Positions 20,693-32,014 of a stretch of DNA of 64,000 nucleotides are shown one piece after another (within the stretch, counting starts at the first letter, position 1; each line of letters starts with the position of its first letter). Source of the DNA: Rutpela maculata (taxonomy: Eukaryota; Arthropoda; Insecta; Coleoptera; Cerambycidae); NCBI GenBank assembly GCA_936432065.2, contig OW386285.2, forward strand, positions 178,816,200-178,880,199, read 5' to 3'. The notes under the pieces are model-generated. The model saw only the letters and a program-made list of their open reading frames with translations, made no database searches and was not told where the DNA came from. The position numbers were made by a program, and so were the translations under genes.

Positions 20693-22060
20693 ATATTTTG
20701 TAATAATATACCCAGTGATAGTAAATAAATGGACTATATAAAATTAAATTTTTGATCTTTACAGGTAAAATATGATTATTATAGGCATTTTGTCACTTTT
20801 TTGCCATCGTGTAGTGCGATCAAAAATACATTAGTAAAAAATCGGCAATTTTTAAGTTTGTATAGGACAGCTGATATTTAACTGCAAAGTTTAAAAAAAA
20901 GTACGACACAAGTTTTGCATTTAGCTTCGCCAAACTCGAAATATGTTGGAAATCGATCCAAACTTCGACAAAAAAGCGTGCATGTGATTTAGAAACTCCA
21001 TGAATTATTTCAAATTTTTTGGTAACTTTCCTTGTTTCTTTTCCATTCTTAAATGGTTGGTTTGCTCGCCCAATCCGCCTGGATAGTAATGCGAAAAATG
21101 TAATTTTTACGGTTGCACGCGGGAGGATGTAGTTGGCAAACTATAATAGATTTAAATATGCTCCAGTGGACTTGTAAAAAACTCGATGCTCTATTTGTCA
21201 CATCTATTACCATTCTCGCTACTTATGTGGTGAAATGTTAGAAAACACTATCCTCGAAATTGTAGCAATATTTTCTAATTATTTAAACAAATTGGCAGGT
21301 CTCAAAACTACTCATAAATACTATTCCCATCGAGCTGAATCAAACAGCACCAACAAATAATGTTTTTAAGTAACTGGAAATTAATACAAGTGATTACATG
21401 AGAGATCGTCTAATTGCACGTGTAACACGAGGCTAACTAGAATAATGTGTGATTCACAAAACGTCTCTCAAGAGTCGAAGACAGTGATATTTGTTTTTCA
21501 GTAGCTTCAAAATAAAAAAAAAATAAATATAAAAATCTCTTTTCAATATTCATAACCCCAGTAAGCACTAAAACATAAAATGCTTCCATTTAAACATAGC
21601 TCCTTTTGGAGATTCTTGTAGTGAAAAGCGTATTATTACGGATTCGCTTGCACCTACACACGATTTCCAAAAATGTCTATCAGAAGCTCATTCTATAAAA
21701 ACACGTAAGAGGAATATGAAAAAAGTTTTTATAAATATGTACTAAAATGTTTCCTAATGTTTATTAGCTATGGCTATTTGAACATTGTTGAGATAAATCT
21801 ATTAAAAGTATATTATTTAAAATGTAGATATTTTAAATGTTATTTATTTACAAAAAAAAACTGCGGAGTATCCCTAGAATGTGCAAGAAGTATATCAAAA
21901 TTTCGATAAATCGGCCTAAGAGTAAGGTGTAATGATGTTTACTTTAATTGCCTGTTAAATTTTTGGTTAATTTGTTGTCATAAGCAATTTACTAACAGTG
22001 GCGGAATGGTATTATTGAAGATTGAAGGCAAAGAAAAACGGAGGAGGAAATATATGGAAA
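20686..22060. other. Unassigned AT-rich interval
   Basis: No ORF with recognisable motifs, no TIR pair and no second copy noticed. Likely old, eroded repeat or intergenic sequence. Confidence 0.4.
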
Positions 22061-22758
22061 AAGCCGATGCCCAAGGAATCACTACTTCCACATCCAGATT
22101 TTCTGTCCAAGTCACTCACAACGAAAAAATGTTGTATGTGGAAATAATTGTTCATGGAACTTTAATAATATAATATTTGAAGTCCTCTGCCCCAAAAACC
22201 AACAAAACGGTACCCCACATCGGTAGTGGGGTGGGGGTGGAGATAGGGGGTGGTAGTGGGGGTGGATGAAGAAAAAAAATATTTTGAGGTTTGTGGTTCT
22301 TGACACACACTAAATCACATTTTTTTTTCACCCCCTTTAATAATGGTGTGGGGGTGATAATGGAGGTGGTTAATGCCAAAATTCTTTTTGAGACCTTAGC
22401 TTCTCTTGTATATACTAAATACCAATTTTATGGATTCTTACCTGCTTGATTTACCTATTTACCCCAAATTTACCCCACTTTATCCCCAACCCTTCGACGA
22501 AACAAGAAGAAAATATAATCTAGTTCTTGATCTCGTTAAAGTACATATGTGTACCAAATTTCAAGTCAATATCTCAAACTCAGAGTAAACTTGTGCACAA
22601 AAAGTTACAGACAGACCGACAGACAGACAGACAAAAAATTTTTTTTTGCTCAAACTTAAAATCTTGACGTTTCATAACATTCTAAGCCAATTTGAACAAT
22701 AAAACTTTTTAAAAAATTTTTTGTCGTTACTATACTACCACTGGATGTGGATGTAAAA
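22061..22758 (+). mobile_element. 0.7-kb interspersed repeat family, copy 2
   Basis: Same organisation as the copy at 12594, with CCCCACATCGGTAG and G-rich tracts, a polymorphic CAGA array near 22613, and a 3' end reading CTGGATGTGGATGT. Here the 3' hairpin is damaged: CCAC and GTGG remain but the outer pairs are lost. It is the most diverged of the plus-strand copies. Confidence 0.75.
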
Positions 22759-25486
22759 CTTATGACGAGGAACATGGAAATCTAGTAGCACTGCAGTATA
22801 GGGCCAACAATCACTCATATACAGTTCTCTCGAAAACCGTTAATTCTTGGAAAAAAAAAGACGTCCATCTTTTAGCTTCATTTCTTCTTGATGTAGTTGC
22901 TATATATTTCGAAAGATAAAAGTCTCCTGCATGTTATATTTACCTCTGTAAATTTTCATATTTTACCGACACAGCGTTAGAAAAAATGTTTGACCTTCAT
23001 ATTAACAAATTTTGTTAATATTTGAGATCAGTTCATTGTTTCGTTTTTGAGTTAGAGCTAGCTAACTAACTTATTTATCCAATAGATACCGAAAACGAGA
23101 TAAATAGGCCGCGAACACTTGTGACGGTGTTAAATATTTATTTATTATAATTAAACTTCTTGATGGATCATTATGAAATTCAATAGGATTCTATTCTGAT
23201 AATGGACGAAGCCTTTAAAAAAACATTCGAATCGATCCGTTAAAGATTGCGCATTAAAATTTTCATTCTTTTTTACCGTTATTATACTGTTGCGGCCCAT
23301 ATGTAAATAAATTATACTGAAGTAATTCTTTCGTAAATTGAGGACAACAATGCCCAAAATACTATATTTTATTTGCGTACAGACAGACCGTCTCTGCGAG
23401 CTCATCAAATGGTGGGAAAATCGTGTCCTAAAATCGTAAATTCTCGAATGGTGCACTCAAAGAAAATGATAGGTAAATTCAGCCAACAAGAGCATATGAC
23501 ATCGCGCCTATCTAGTTTTATAGTTAAGTCAATCAGTAAAGAATAGTCATACAACTTTATTTGTTTTCGTAAACAAATAGTAGTTTAATAATCATATCTT
23601 CTTGTAACAAATTAAATAGTACAATGACATTTTTTTATGTTCACTAACCATTTTCAATTTGATCTACAATTAAATAGTACAACGACTTTGTTTTTTGTTC
23701 ACCAACTAATTTTTAGGTTGATCTACACTTTATTGTATGATGACGTTTTTTTTGTTTAGCCAAAATCTCAGTATTCAGACATCAGACCACCCAAACCAAA
23801 GATTAGAGATTGTTTATAAGATCCATCCAAATATATCGATGATCCCTGAGAGAATTTGAACACTGCAATCATGTTATTAATTTTCTATAAATTCATAAGA
23901 GTGCAAGATAATGCATGGTGGATTATTGTTAGTGATTTGTATGTGGCGTCATCTGGGAATAATTTCTGTAATAGACTACGTGGTAAGCAAGCAAATTTTA
24001 TGGTAATTCTTTTAGAACTTCTAGAAGACGACAATAATATTTTTTTGTCTACCAAGTACAATAGTGCAGCGAACTAATACTGGGTTATAATTACAATTCG
24101 ATAATAGTTAAAAATAAAATATACTATTATCTAGTTTAATTTGACAGAATTCAACAAAATAATAGTCAGACGAACAAAATAATAGTCTTATTCATCTATT
24201 TTTTAAGTTAATGTTTGTTTTGTTGTACGACAACTTTTTATTAATTAAAATAACAATCACCTCTTGTTTAAAAATACCATCAATATAGTTTGGTTTAACA
24301 AAATTAACGATATTGTTAGTTAACCATTTTTTTTTTGTTGAATTTACCCATACTATTCCTTTGAGTGATGTATATGGTTTAGGGTCCTTATAGTGTCCTT
24401 ATGCGTATAAATTTTAAAATGAAATATTTTCAAACTGGCAAATGTACTGGGCTATAGTAGTAAGGAACTTAACATACAAAGCAAGGACACAAACCGGTGC
24501 CTCAGCGGCGCTGTAAGGACAATTTTTCATGCGAGAATCTATTTTATATAGACTAAACGTTTTGTCCTTATAACGACAATCTACATGAAAAATTCAATAG
24601 ATGTGTACCTACATGGCGAAAAACTAATTTGTCCTCACAACATCCGTAGCCAACGGATGCTTAGTTCACAGTTTCTGTCATATTTAACGAAAGGGGCGGG
24701 ACGATGATCCAGTGTATAACGGTCGGACTTTACTAATTTTGTAAGACCATCTGAGAAGTGCATATCTAAAGTTCTAGGTCTTGTGTATGAAGTGAGAGGT
24801 GTTCCTCGTTTATATGAGGAGATAGATTAACAAGCCTCTGTCCTCATAATGTAAATGTGTTAGTGACACAGACTTTTGTATCTCACTTCCTATTAAAGTT
24901 ATTGATTTCATTTAAGTGATGAATTATGTAGGTAAATTTTTATCTTAGCAGAATAAAGTATGTAACCTAAAAGACACATAGGTATATTACATTTCATATC
25001 CTATGTTACGTATAGTTATAACTGGTTTCTATATTTATATGAGAACTATAAAATTGACAAACCAAAAATGTCACATTGAAATTTTCAGTCTCGTTCCGTA
25101 CCGTTAAATGACTATAATTTTACATTAAGTTATAGTGGGTGACATAGAAGGGAAAACATCATTTCTATTTAAAAAACAATTATTACTCTACTTAAATAAA
25201 TCAAACATACATTGCGATGTACTAAAAGGTAGATCCAACATAACCCAAGTCTGGTTTGGTCGAAATATCATTAACTGCTTTTAAAACAAAACATGCAGTT
25301 TATAACATATTTTTGAAATATACGGGTCAACAGAAGAAATACTAGCATATTGCCAATCCTTCATTTTACACTCATATTTAAAAAAAAGTTAATGTAATTT
25401 TTTGCAAAATCGAAGGTTGGCAATATTTCATCTACGACGTTAATGACTAGATGCTAGATGCATGTTTATTGTGTGTTGGTTTCTGC
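22759..25486. other. Unassigned interval with minor repeats
   Basis: No gene is supported. Near 23609-23760 three degenerate units of ACAATTAAATAGTACAA..AC and TTGTTCAC.AACTAATTTT type are arranged in tandem. From 24385 to 24860 the words GTCCTTA and TAAGGAC recur. A 101-codon minus-strand frame at 23151-23456 shows no recognisable domain and I do not count it as a gene. Confidence 0.4.
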
Positions 25487-26674
25487 TTTTTTTGCATAAA
25501 AAAAATCCCTATCGAAGATTTGTTTCTGATGAGATTGGAATTTGACGTGATTTGCATGTATTTACCTACTAATTATGATCTCTGCACTTAAAGATTTCTG
25601 GAGAGATGGCATAAAAAAATCCCTATCAAGCTCCCGTAAGGCGACCAGAACACTGAGTAACACTCTTAGGGAATCATGAGATCCCGATTAACTCAGTTGT
25701 TTAGGTCTTCCAAACGAAAACTCCAGGGACTAAGACCAGCAACAGTCCTTACATTAATAAAATGCAATTAGTTCAAAGAATACCATTTATTTAATAGGTA
25801 TAAAATAATACAGCATAATGTGAAAGAATCACGCCTCCCCAAGTAAGGCAAATTACCTTTCACCATATAAGTGAGAGTGTACGCTAACAATCGATTTGAC
25901 AGAAAAGATTCATTTAACCTCCTCAGGATTTAATGCAAGCCATTTAAAAAGAATTTGAAAATTTTGTATTTTGGTAATTATGGCTGACTGAAAATAATAT
26001 AAAAATATTTTACTTAAAAAATTTTGGTTCTCTTATGAATAGCTTAAAGGTCCCAGATCGTGATTTTATCATTCACGGGACGGAGTTTGCGTAATACATG
26101 AGTTTAATAACTTTCGGCCAGTCTTACGACGTACTTGTCCCCATGCAGGTTCAATATAGGAAAAATGACAGCGAGTCGCCTCCGAGCGACTTTTCGGCAA
26201 ATTGGATTTTTGAATCCTTTGTGCACAAGGCGGTTTTCTTTATAACTTTATTATTTGGAAAACCCTGCATTTGGCTTTCCTACCAAACTTGTTTTATGGG
26301 AGAAACCGGCCTTGTGCATATATAATGACTGTACCTCCATGGTCAATGTCTTCGGTGGAAGAATTAAAGTTGAAAATATTTTAATATTTTTAAAGTACTT
26401 TTTGGCGTACTTTTTAAAAAGTATGTGGTTCATTTTTCCACGACCACATACGTTCACTCTCATTTCCTGGATCAAAATATATTGTCCTAAGTAAAAATTC
26501 GGTGTTTCTTCGAATTTTTACCCGGTTGTGCCTAATGTCTTATTGAACTCATAACGGTTGGACCAGTTTGTGGCTCTGAAGCCTCTCAGACTCTTGAAAA
26601 TGTCCTTAAATGAAATTTTTGCCTAAGTCGAATTTTTATTTTGGCTTCGACCTAGATCAATTCTGGAAGGTTCT
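25487..26674 (+). repeat. 1.2-kb interspersed repeat, copy 1
   Basis: It is collinear with 45485-46733. Shared blocks include TTTTGCATAAA at the start, CTCCCGT(A/T)AGGC(G/A)ACCAGAA, GAATCACGCCT(C/T)CCC, ACGCTAAC(A/G)ATCGATT, TCGGTGTTTCTTCGAATTTT and TTTTTGCCTAAGTCGAATTT near the end. No coding capacity is evident in either. Size and regulatory-like content are consistent with a solo LTR, but TG..CA termini and a target duplication could not be shown. Confidence 0.75.
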
Positions 26675-26699
26675 ACAACATTAACAGTGACGTAAATTT

Positions 26700-26916
26700 A
26701 TTATAATTTACAGTTGTTATTCTATTACTATTGGACGTGAATATCATATCAATATATATATATATATATTATTATGTTATTGATATTTGTTAAGGTATAT
26801 GATGAAAATTATAAGTTGAATGTTTTAATTACCATATCAATAATACAATATTTTGTTTTCACTTCAATCTGAATACTCTTTATTGTATTTATTTAATTTA
26901 GAATAAAATATAAATT
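26700..26916. other. Left flank of the Polinton-like element
   Basis: Unassigned AT-rich sequence with a short (AT)n near 26753-26770. It ends at the GAAATT target duplication. Confidence 0.5.
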
Positions 26917-27048
26917 GAAATTAGTAGGTGTGTAATAAGAGAACCTCCGGAGCGGAGAGGCGCTCACCAGTGAGCAGCCAATCAAAAGCTATGTGAAAGC
27001 ATCTGGCGAACAGCTGGTTGTGTGGGAACCAATTAAAACTACTGTTCT

Positions 27049-27400
27049 CACGACATCCGGTGAACAGATGGTACACAATCTAAAAATAGATCGATGACTC
27101 ACGACATCTGGTGAAAGGTGAATGACTTGTCTGGCTGGTGAAACCAAAGGTTAGATTCTCACGACAATCTAAAAATAGATCGATGACTTATGACATCTGG
27201 TGAACACGTGTTCGACATCTGCCAGTGATTCACAATCTAAAAATAGATCGATGACTTATGACATCTGGTGAACACGTGTTCGACATCTGCCAGTGATTCA
27301 CATCTAAAAATAGATCGATGACTCATGACATCTGGTGAAAGGTGAATGATGTGTTTATCTAAAAATAGATTATGATGAAAGGTAAAACCAATCAAAACTA
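27049..27400 (+). repeat. Tandem repeats in the outer left arm
   Basis: Five copies of ATCTAAAAATAGATCGATGA or a variant, each followed by CTCACGACATCTGGTGAA-type sequence. Two consecutive 67-bp units near 27165-27298 are identical or nearly so and each contains the palindrome GAACACGTGTTC. Subterminal arrays like this often serve as transposase or replication-protein binding sites; that role is inference here. Confidence 0.85.
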
Positions 27401-28913
27401 TTGTCCTCACGACCAGATCATTATTTCGGTAATTAATTCAATATAATAATATGTGTACCTACAAATTTCTTATACACGGTATATACTTTCATAAATAAAT
27501 GTGCTTTTCAATTGCCCCAAACAAAGTATTCTCTAAAGTGTTTACGCCATAAAATTCATCGAACACATGTAGACTATATTTAGCCAGTATATTTCTCACG
27601 GCTTAATTGCATCTCTCTGATGACTGCATCAGTTAATAAGTTGTATTCTTTTTTAAAGATGCAAAACAGCACTCAGAAGCGTGGGGTCTCGGAGAGTAAT
27701 TGTTATCGTATAATTTATACAAGTAAAAATAGCGTCTAAACCAAAAAAATAGCAACATGTTAATTGTAGTTTCTCATAACAGGATATTGTCAATTTTTCA
27801 CAAGATGTGCATTTCATCACAAAAATTATTTACGTTATCAACAATATGTATACAAAGTGCATAGTTTTTGACTTCTCGCTTTGCTAAAGAAAAATGTGTC
27901 GAAATTAGGACTTCTGGAACTTCAGACTGAGCTATTTCAGCTTACACAAATATTAATGAAAGAAATCTTATAGACTAGGAATAAAACAATATATTTTGAC
28001 TTAAAATTTACAATTTCATCTTAGATTCTAGCAGTTGTCTGATAACTGACTAGTTTTTCACAAAATGGGCGGTTTTTGGCTTTTCGTTATATCTGATATA
28101 AAAAAATGTGCATTTCAAACCACCCATGAATACTGGCTCTCTATAAGTCAATGAATACCCATTAAAAATTTCGAAATAATTTCAGAGGAAAAAATAAGCA
28201 TTTTTCCAATCCCAAATCATGTGTACACGATTTCAGACTATAGTATAAAAAATAAGCATTTTTCCAATCCCAAATCATGTGTACACGATTTCAGACTATA
28301 GTATAGCATCGACATCAAAGAAATAATAAATTTTTAGAAACGCCCCAAAAATCTCTCTAAACAATGTGTTTATAAATTTGCATCAATACGATACCTTATA
28401 GGTAATCCAATGGTAATCCAATGTAAAAACAAAAGGTATCCAAGAAAACATAAACGCTGCCACTTCGCACTATTTCACATTATTTTTATTTCACAGAACA
28501 ATATTCACAAAATATTCTTAGAGGCACAAAACGCCCACCAAACAGATATATCGTAGAGGTAACACACATTCACAAAACTTGCTAAGGTAAATGGATCAGG
28601 TAAATATTTAACGAATAATGTTACATTCACAATGCATTTAAGCCGTTCGTGCCACGAGGGTCAAATACGGACTAAAAATAGAATTACACATATGTCATAT
28701 GTGTATCAATTCGCGTTATAATGTTACAAGGAGACAATAAATAACAAACTGAAAGCAGTTTGAAAATACTTAATTAATGTACAGGGCTGTGTGAAATAAA
28801 ATACATATTATTCCATTTCTATTTTATTGTAATAAAATAATTAAACATATACAGGGGTTAAATTAAAAATTATTTTATAAAATTAGTCCGGGAAACATTA
28901 CATATTTTATGTA

Positions 28914-29144
28914 ATGGAAAATAAACCACATGTAGTTTTACAAATATTTATTAAAAACTTTACAAGTAAATATAAAATACATTTTGAGACGAACCAGCCT
29001 GATTTGGATGTATCGTGTAATTATTGCAATGTAACTACCACTATCATTGTGAAGAAAGAAATCATTCATATACCTCATGAAATACAGAAGATCTGGGATG
29101 AGAAAGTGTTTAAAAATAAGCAAAGGTTTTCAAGTAAATTATAA
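28914..29144 (+). CDS. 76-aa hypothetical protein in the left arm
   Basis: It starts at ATG 28914 and ends TAA at 29142. A CNYCNVTTT segment (Cys at 35 and 38, possible half zinc site) is followed by a basic, helix-prone C-terminal half (KKEIIHI...EIQKIWDEKVF). No family was recognised. The mirrored copy in the right arm (35949-36179) is identical in length but carries a stop at codon 20, so only this copy could be translated. The frame is short and in AT-rich DNA, so chance cannot be excluded. Confidence 0.35.
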   Translation: MENKPHVVLQIFIKNFTSKYKIHFETNQPDLDVSCNYCNVTTTIIVKKEIIHIPHEIQKIWDEKVFKNKQRFSSKL

Positions 29145-29260
29145 TGAATGGTAAAATATATAATGTCAGGTGTTAAATTTATAAGAAAAGTATTTTCATT
29201 CTTCCCCCTCTCCTATATATAATAGAATATCAATTAAAGCAATAATAAAATAATGCTGAA

Positions 29261-29371
29261 TTAGACACACGTATTGGTAAGCCCAGTTCTGCACAAACTG
29301 TAAACTTCATGCTTCTTCTCTATTATAGATTCACTGTCTAGTTCTAGTTCTTCAGGAAGAGTATCAATCAT
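29261..29371 (-). CDS. 36-aa mini-ORF, left-arm copy
   Basis: Mirror image of 35722-35832; see that entry for the reading frame and for the internal paralogue. It faces outward from the centre of the element, toward the left terminus. Confidence 0.35.
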   Translation of the reverse strand: MIDTLPEELELDSESIIEKKHEVYSLCRTGLTNTCV

Positions 29372-29629
29372 ATTTACTTTGTTGTATACTCAGAAAGACA
29401 CAAAATTGCATATGCTTTATATATCGTTTAAGGGTATAATAATCTTAGGTGGGGGATGCTCTCCATAGCAACAGATGTTGATGGGGAAACAACACTAAGT
29501 AAGTTGCGCGCGCAGCTTTCTCAACCTAACCTAAACATTCAATGAATATTGGAGGTGGTAGACAGCACCTAACCTAACATTTAATATGTTAAGCCAAATT
29601 AAATAAATAATTCCTCCGAGAAAAAGGAA

Positions 29630-29709
29630 GTCAGGTGTAGGAGTCGAACCCACATCAGGATTTACCACACGACTGAGCGCGTGCACCTGGACCACTCGGC
29701 CAACCTGAC
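29630..29709 (-). tRNA. tRNA-like sequence (type II, Leu/Ser-like), probably pseudogene or tRNA-derived
   Basis: On the minus strand an acceptor stem GTCAGGT/ACCTGAC pairs perfectly over 7 bp. TGGCCGAGTGGTCC is a canonical A box and D arm of Leu/Ser tRNAs, and GGGTTCGACTCC a canonical B box with a T stem of 4 pairs plus one G-U. Total length is 80 nt. The anticodon arm is irregular: a 4-bp CACG/CGTG stem closes an 8-nt loop containing CAG. A functional tRNA-Leu(CAG) is therefore doubtful. It lies 138 bp inside the end of the left arm, in the single-copy centre. Confidence 0.6.
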
Positions 29710-29865
29710 CTCCATCTGCAGACGGTTTATGGGTATAGAGGTTGGACCATAGGTATTCATTGACTTATAGAGAGTCAGTATTCATGGGTAGGCAGCTTAC
29801 ACTACCTAACCTATACATCCAATGAATATTGGAGGTGTTAGACAGCACCTAACATTAAGTGTGGT

Positions 29866-29985
29866 ACAGGTACAGGTATACAGGTACAGGTATACAGGTA
29901 CAGGTATACAGGTACAGGTATACAGGTACAGGTATACAGGTACAGGTATACAGGTACAGGTATACAGGTACAGGTATACAGTTAT
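29866..29985 (+). repeat. 14-bp minisatellite (ACAGGTACAGGTAT)n
   Basis: About eight uninterrupted 14-bp units, themselves composed of two 7-bp halves, followed by GGTAT/AGTAT repeats to about 30030. A shorter GGTATAGTAT stretch recurs near 32506-32545. The YRYTGTGIQV-like translation is a by-product. Confidence 0.95.
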
Positions 29986-30056
29986 GGTATGGTATAGTAT
30001 AGTATGGTATGGTGGTGTGGTATGGTTTTACTCTTAATAAATATTAGTAACCAAAT

Positions 30057-30250
30057 ATATTGTTTTTATTCCCAGTCTGTAAGATTTTTTTCATTAATAT
30101 TTGTACAAGTTGAAATAGCTGAAAGTTCTAGAAGTCCTATACCTGGTTTCGAGACATTTTTTAGCGAAGCGAGAAGTCAAAAACTATGTACCTCGTATAT
30201 TAACGCAAATAATTTTTGTGAGTTCTATCGAAAACTGAATAACTGATATT
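30057..30250 (+). repeat. Diverged internal copy of an arm segment
   Basis: This block (CAGTCTGTAAGATTTTTTTC, TTTAGCGAAGCGAGAAG, TCAAAAACTATG) matches a stretch found in both arms (about 37105-37290 and its mirror 27803-27988). A fourth, shorter version lies at 35395-35515. Arm sequence has thus been duplicated into the centre and has since diverged more than the arms themselves. Confidence 0.7.
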
Positions 30251-30772
30251 ATACTGGACAAAAGTCCAGTAAATTCGTTACTTCGCTTAATGATAAATGT
30301 TTATTATGCATTTAGTCGTTTAGTAACTGAAAGCCTTTTTTAAAAGTTTATGTACTTACTTATAAGTGATATGTTATAAATGATCATGTGGCAGCCATAG
30401 AAACCATATCGATTTTTCTGATTTTCTGAAAGAAGTGAAGCAAAAAGTTTTGGTTCCCGTTACTTTGCTATCTTCTAATTTATATAACTTTTAACAAATT
30501 GGTTGCACTAATATTTTAACAAATCTTTATGATTGGTTAGATGTTCTTGGTTTAAATTTTCGCTTATAGAATTAAGTGTTTATTTGATTAGAAATCCTCT
30601 GATTAATCTCCTTAATAGAAATAGAAGAGAAGTAAAATATATGTCATCAATTAAATATTTCATATTTGATATATGAATTCAGAATATAGTGGTATAGAGG
30701 AGAGTGTGAATGTGAGTGGGAAGTTTGTAGGTAAGTCAGAAGTAAGACGCTGTAAAGCAAACTTGCAAAAAT

Positions 30773-31387
30773 TCATTTAATAATCTTCATATTTCGTAAA
30801 GTATTTACATAAATCTCATAATTCACACCTAGGCGCCTGTTCAGTATTATCGCTTCAATCAAGACGTTAGGGTCAGTATCTGAATCCCAGTTTAATACGT
30901 CTTCTTTTTTTGTTCCCTCAGAAGATGTTTGATAATTATCAAATATACTTTGGGAACGGCTCATAACCTGCCGCTCTGACACCGCGACTACTGCAGACGG
31001 CATTGTTGATTTTTCTAATTTTTCATTTGCTTGTATTTTATATTCATCAGGATCCCGTCTTTTCCTTTTTGGAGGAAACAATTTTGATATAATGTTCTGG
31101 TACTTCCAAGAATTGTTAGATTTTATGCGAAGTTCTTTTCCATACCTTCTCAAATGGGTGTTGGTCAGCATCAATATACGCTTGTAAGAGAGTATGTCGT
31201 CGCCGTTAAAATTCTTGGGTTCTCTCTTGGTTAGTAACTCAGTTAGACCTTTCGTCAACGGGAATTTATTTCCATGAATATCAAGTATGTCTTTTTCAAT
31301 CGAAACTGGTGTTTCACCGATCATGAGGCCTGTCTTTACATGTCTTAGTCCATAACAATTAGGTTCTATATCTAGTAGAAAGGACAT
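30773..31387 (-). CDS. DUF8207-like protein (204 aa)
   Basis: This is the longest intact ORF of the element. In order: YGLRHVKTGLMIGETPV (residues 12-28), IHGNKFPLTKGLTELL (37-52), LSYKRILMLTNTHLRRYG (66-83), SWKYQNIISKLFPPKRKRR (93-111) and WDSDTDPNVLIEAII (167-181). This order matches uncharacterised, multicopy insect proteins annotated as DUF8207, which read MIGDSP, GLxELL, TNAHR and YxxxIxPLF and end in a W/YWDDPNELVDRL-type segment. Function in that family is unknown to me. The basic KRKRR cluster could act in nuclear import. Intact relatives usually have extra N-terminal residues. Here an in-frame TGA lies four codons upstream of the ATG, so the N-terminus is short, or another exon lies upstream. 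It is uninterrupted, which suggests recent function. Confidence 0.75.
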   Translation of the reverse strand: MSFLLDIEPNCYGLRHVKTGLMIGETPVSIEKDILDIHGNKFPLTKGLTELLTKREPKNFNGDDILSYKRILMLTNTHLRRYGKELRIKSNNSWKYQNIISKLFPPKRKRRDPDEYKIQANEKLEKSTMPSAVVAVSERQVMSRSQSIFDNYQTSSEGTKKEDVLNWDSDTDPNVLIEAIILNRRLGVNYEIYVNTLRNMKIIK

Positions 31388-31429
31388 GTTACCGTCTCAA
31401 AGGTCTCTGTAGGAATACTCCAACTTTAT

Positions 31430-31560
31430 GTTTATAGAGCTTTATGTACGTTGATGGACACTTCATAGACGTTCATGGACACTTTATGGACATTTATGGA
31501 CATTTATGGACACTTCATGGACATTTCATAGACGTGAATGGATACTTCATACTTGTTTCA
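31430..31560. repeat. 12-bp minisatellite of TTATGGACA(C/T)T type
   Basis: About ten degenerate units of TCATGGACACT or a variant lie just upstream of the DUF8207-like start codon (on its strand, ATGAAGTGTCC units). It could be a 5' leader repeat; no role is demonstrated. Confidence 0.75.
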
Positions 31561-32014
31561 TGCTTGACTTAAGCAAATTTATGTGTTCCTTTTCGCACAT
31601 GTTCCATAAAATTGCTAAAATCGTGTCCTAGTTTATAAAAGTGTAGACATCTCTTCTAATTTTAGTAAATGATATGTGAAATATAAATTACTCTCTGTGA
31701 TTTAGATTTGCTACTTTTCTTTAGGCCCCTGTTAAAGCAGGTAGTTGGATACTGTTTGGTTTCTAAGATTTTCATTTTGCAGCATTTATAGCTTGTTATT
31801 AAATGTTAGGTTAGCTTAGGTACTATACTGCACACCATATCTATACATCCAATGGTAAGGAGGTCTCCTCGAAGAACAACAAGCAGTCATCCAAGACAGA
31901 TGAAGAAAAGGAAAAGAAAGGCGTAATAGAAGATATTATTATTATTATTAATTAAAAACCTTTGTATAAAAATATATCATTAATTGTCTGTAGATGTTTG
32001 CTATGAGCCATCAA

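Larger units (their letters stand above)
26923..29492 (+). repeat. Left 2,570-bp terminal inverted repeat
   Basis: It pairs with 35601-38170. Coordinates mirror about a fixed sum (65093), checked at the small ORFs, so there is no net length change. The outer 0.45 kb holds tandem units; the inner part holds a 76-codon ORF and the minus-strand 36-codon ORF. It ends GTTGATGGGGAAACAA, after which the arms diverge abruptly. Confidence 0.92.

Noticed and set aside
22112..22379. Proline/histidine-rich minus-strand frames, repeated at 12695 and 62135
   Set aside because: They are antisense readings of the G-rich tract in the 0.7-kb repeat family, not proteins.
23151..23456. 101-codon minus-strand frame, considered as a transposase fragment
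   Set aside because: No catalytic or DNA-binding motif could be matched; mid-length frames occur by chance.
27049..27400. CRISPR-like regular repeats in the Polinton-like arm
   Set aside because: Units are contiguous or variably spaced tandem repeats in a eukaryotic element, with no conserved repeat/unique spacer pattern and no Cas genes.
29822..30037. 71-codon frame rich in YRYTGTGIQV
   Set aside because: It is a translation of the 14-bp minisatellite.
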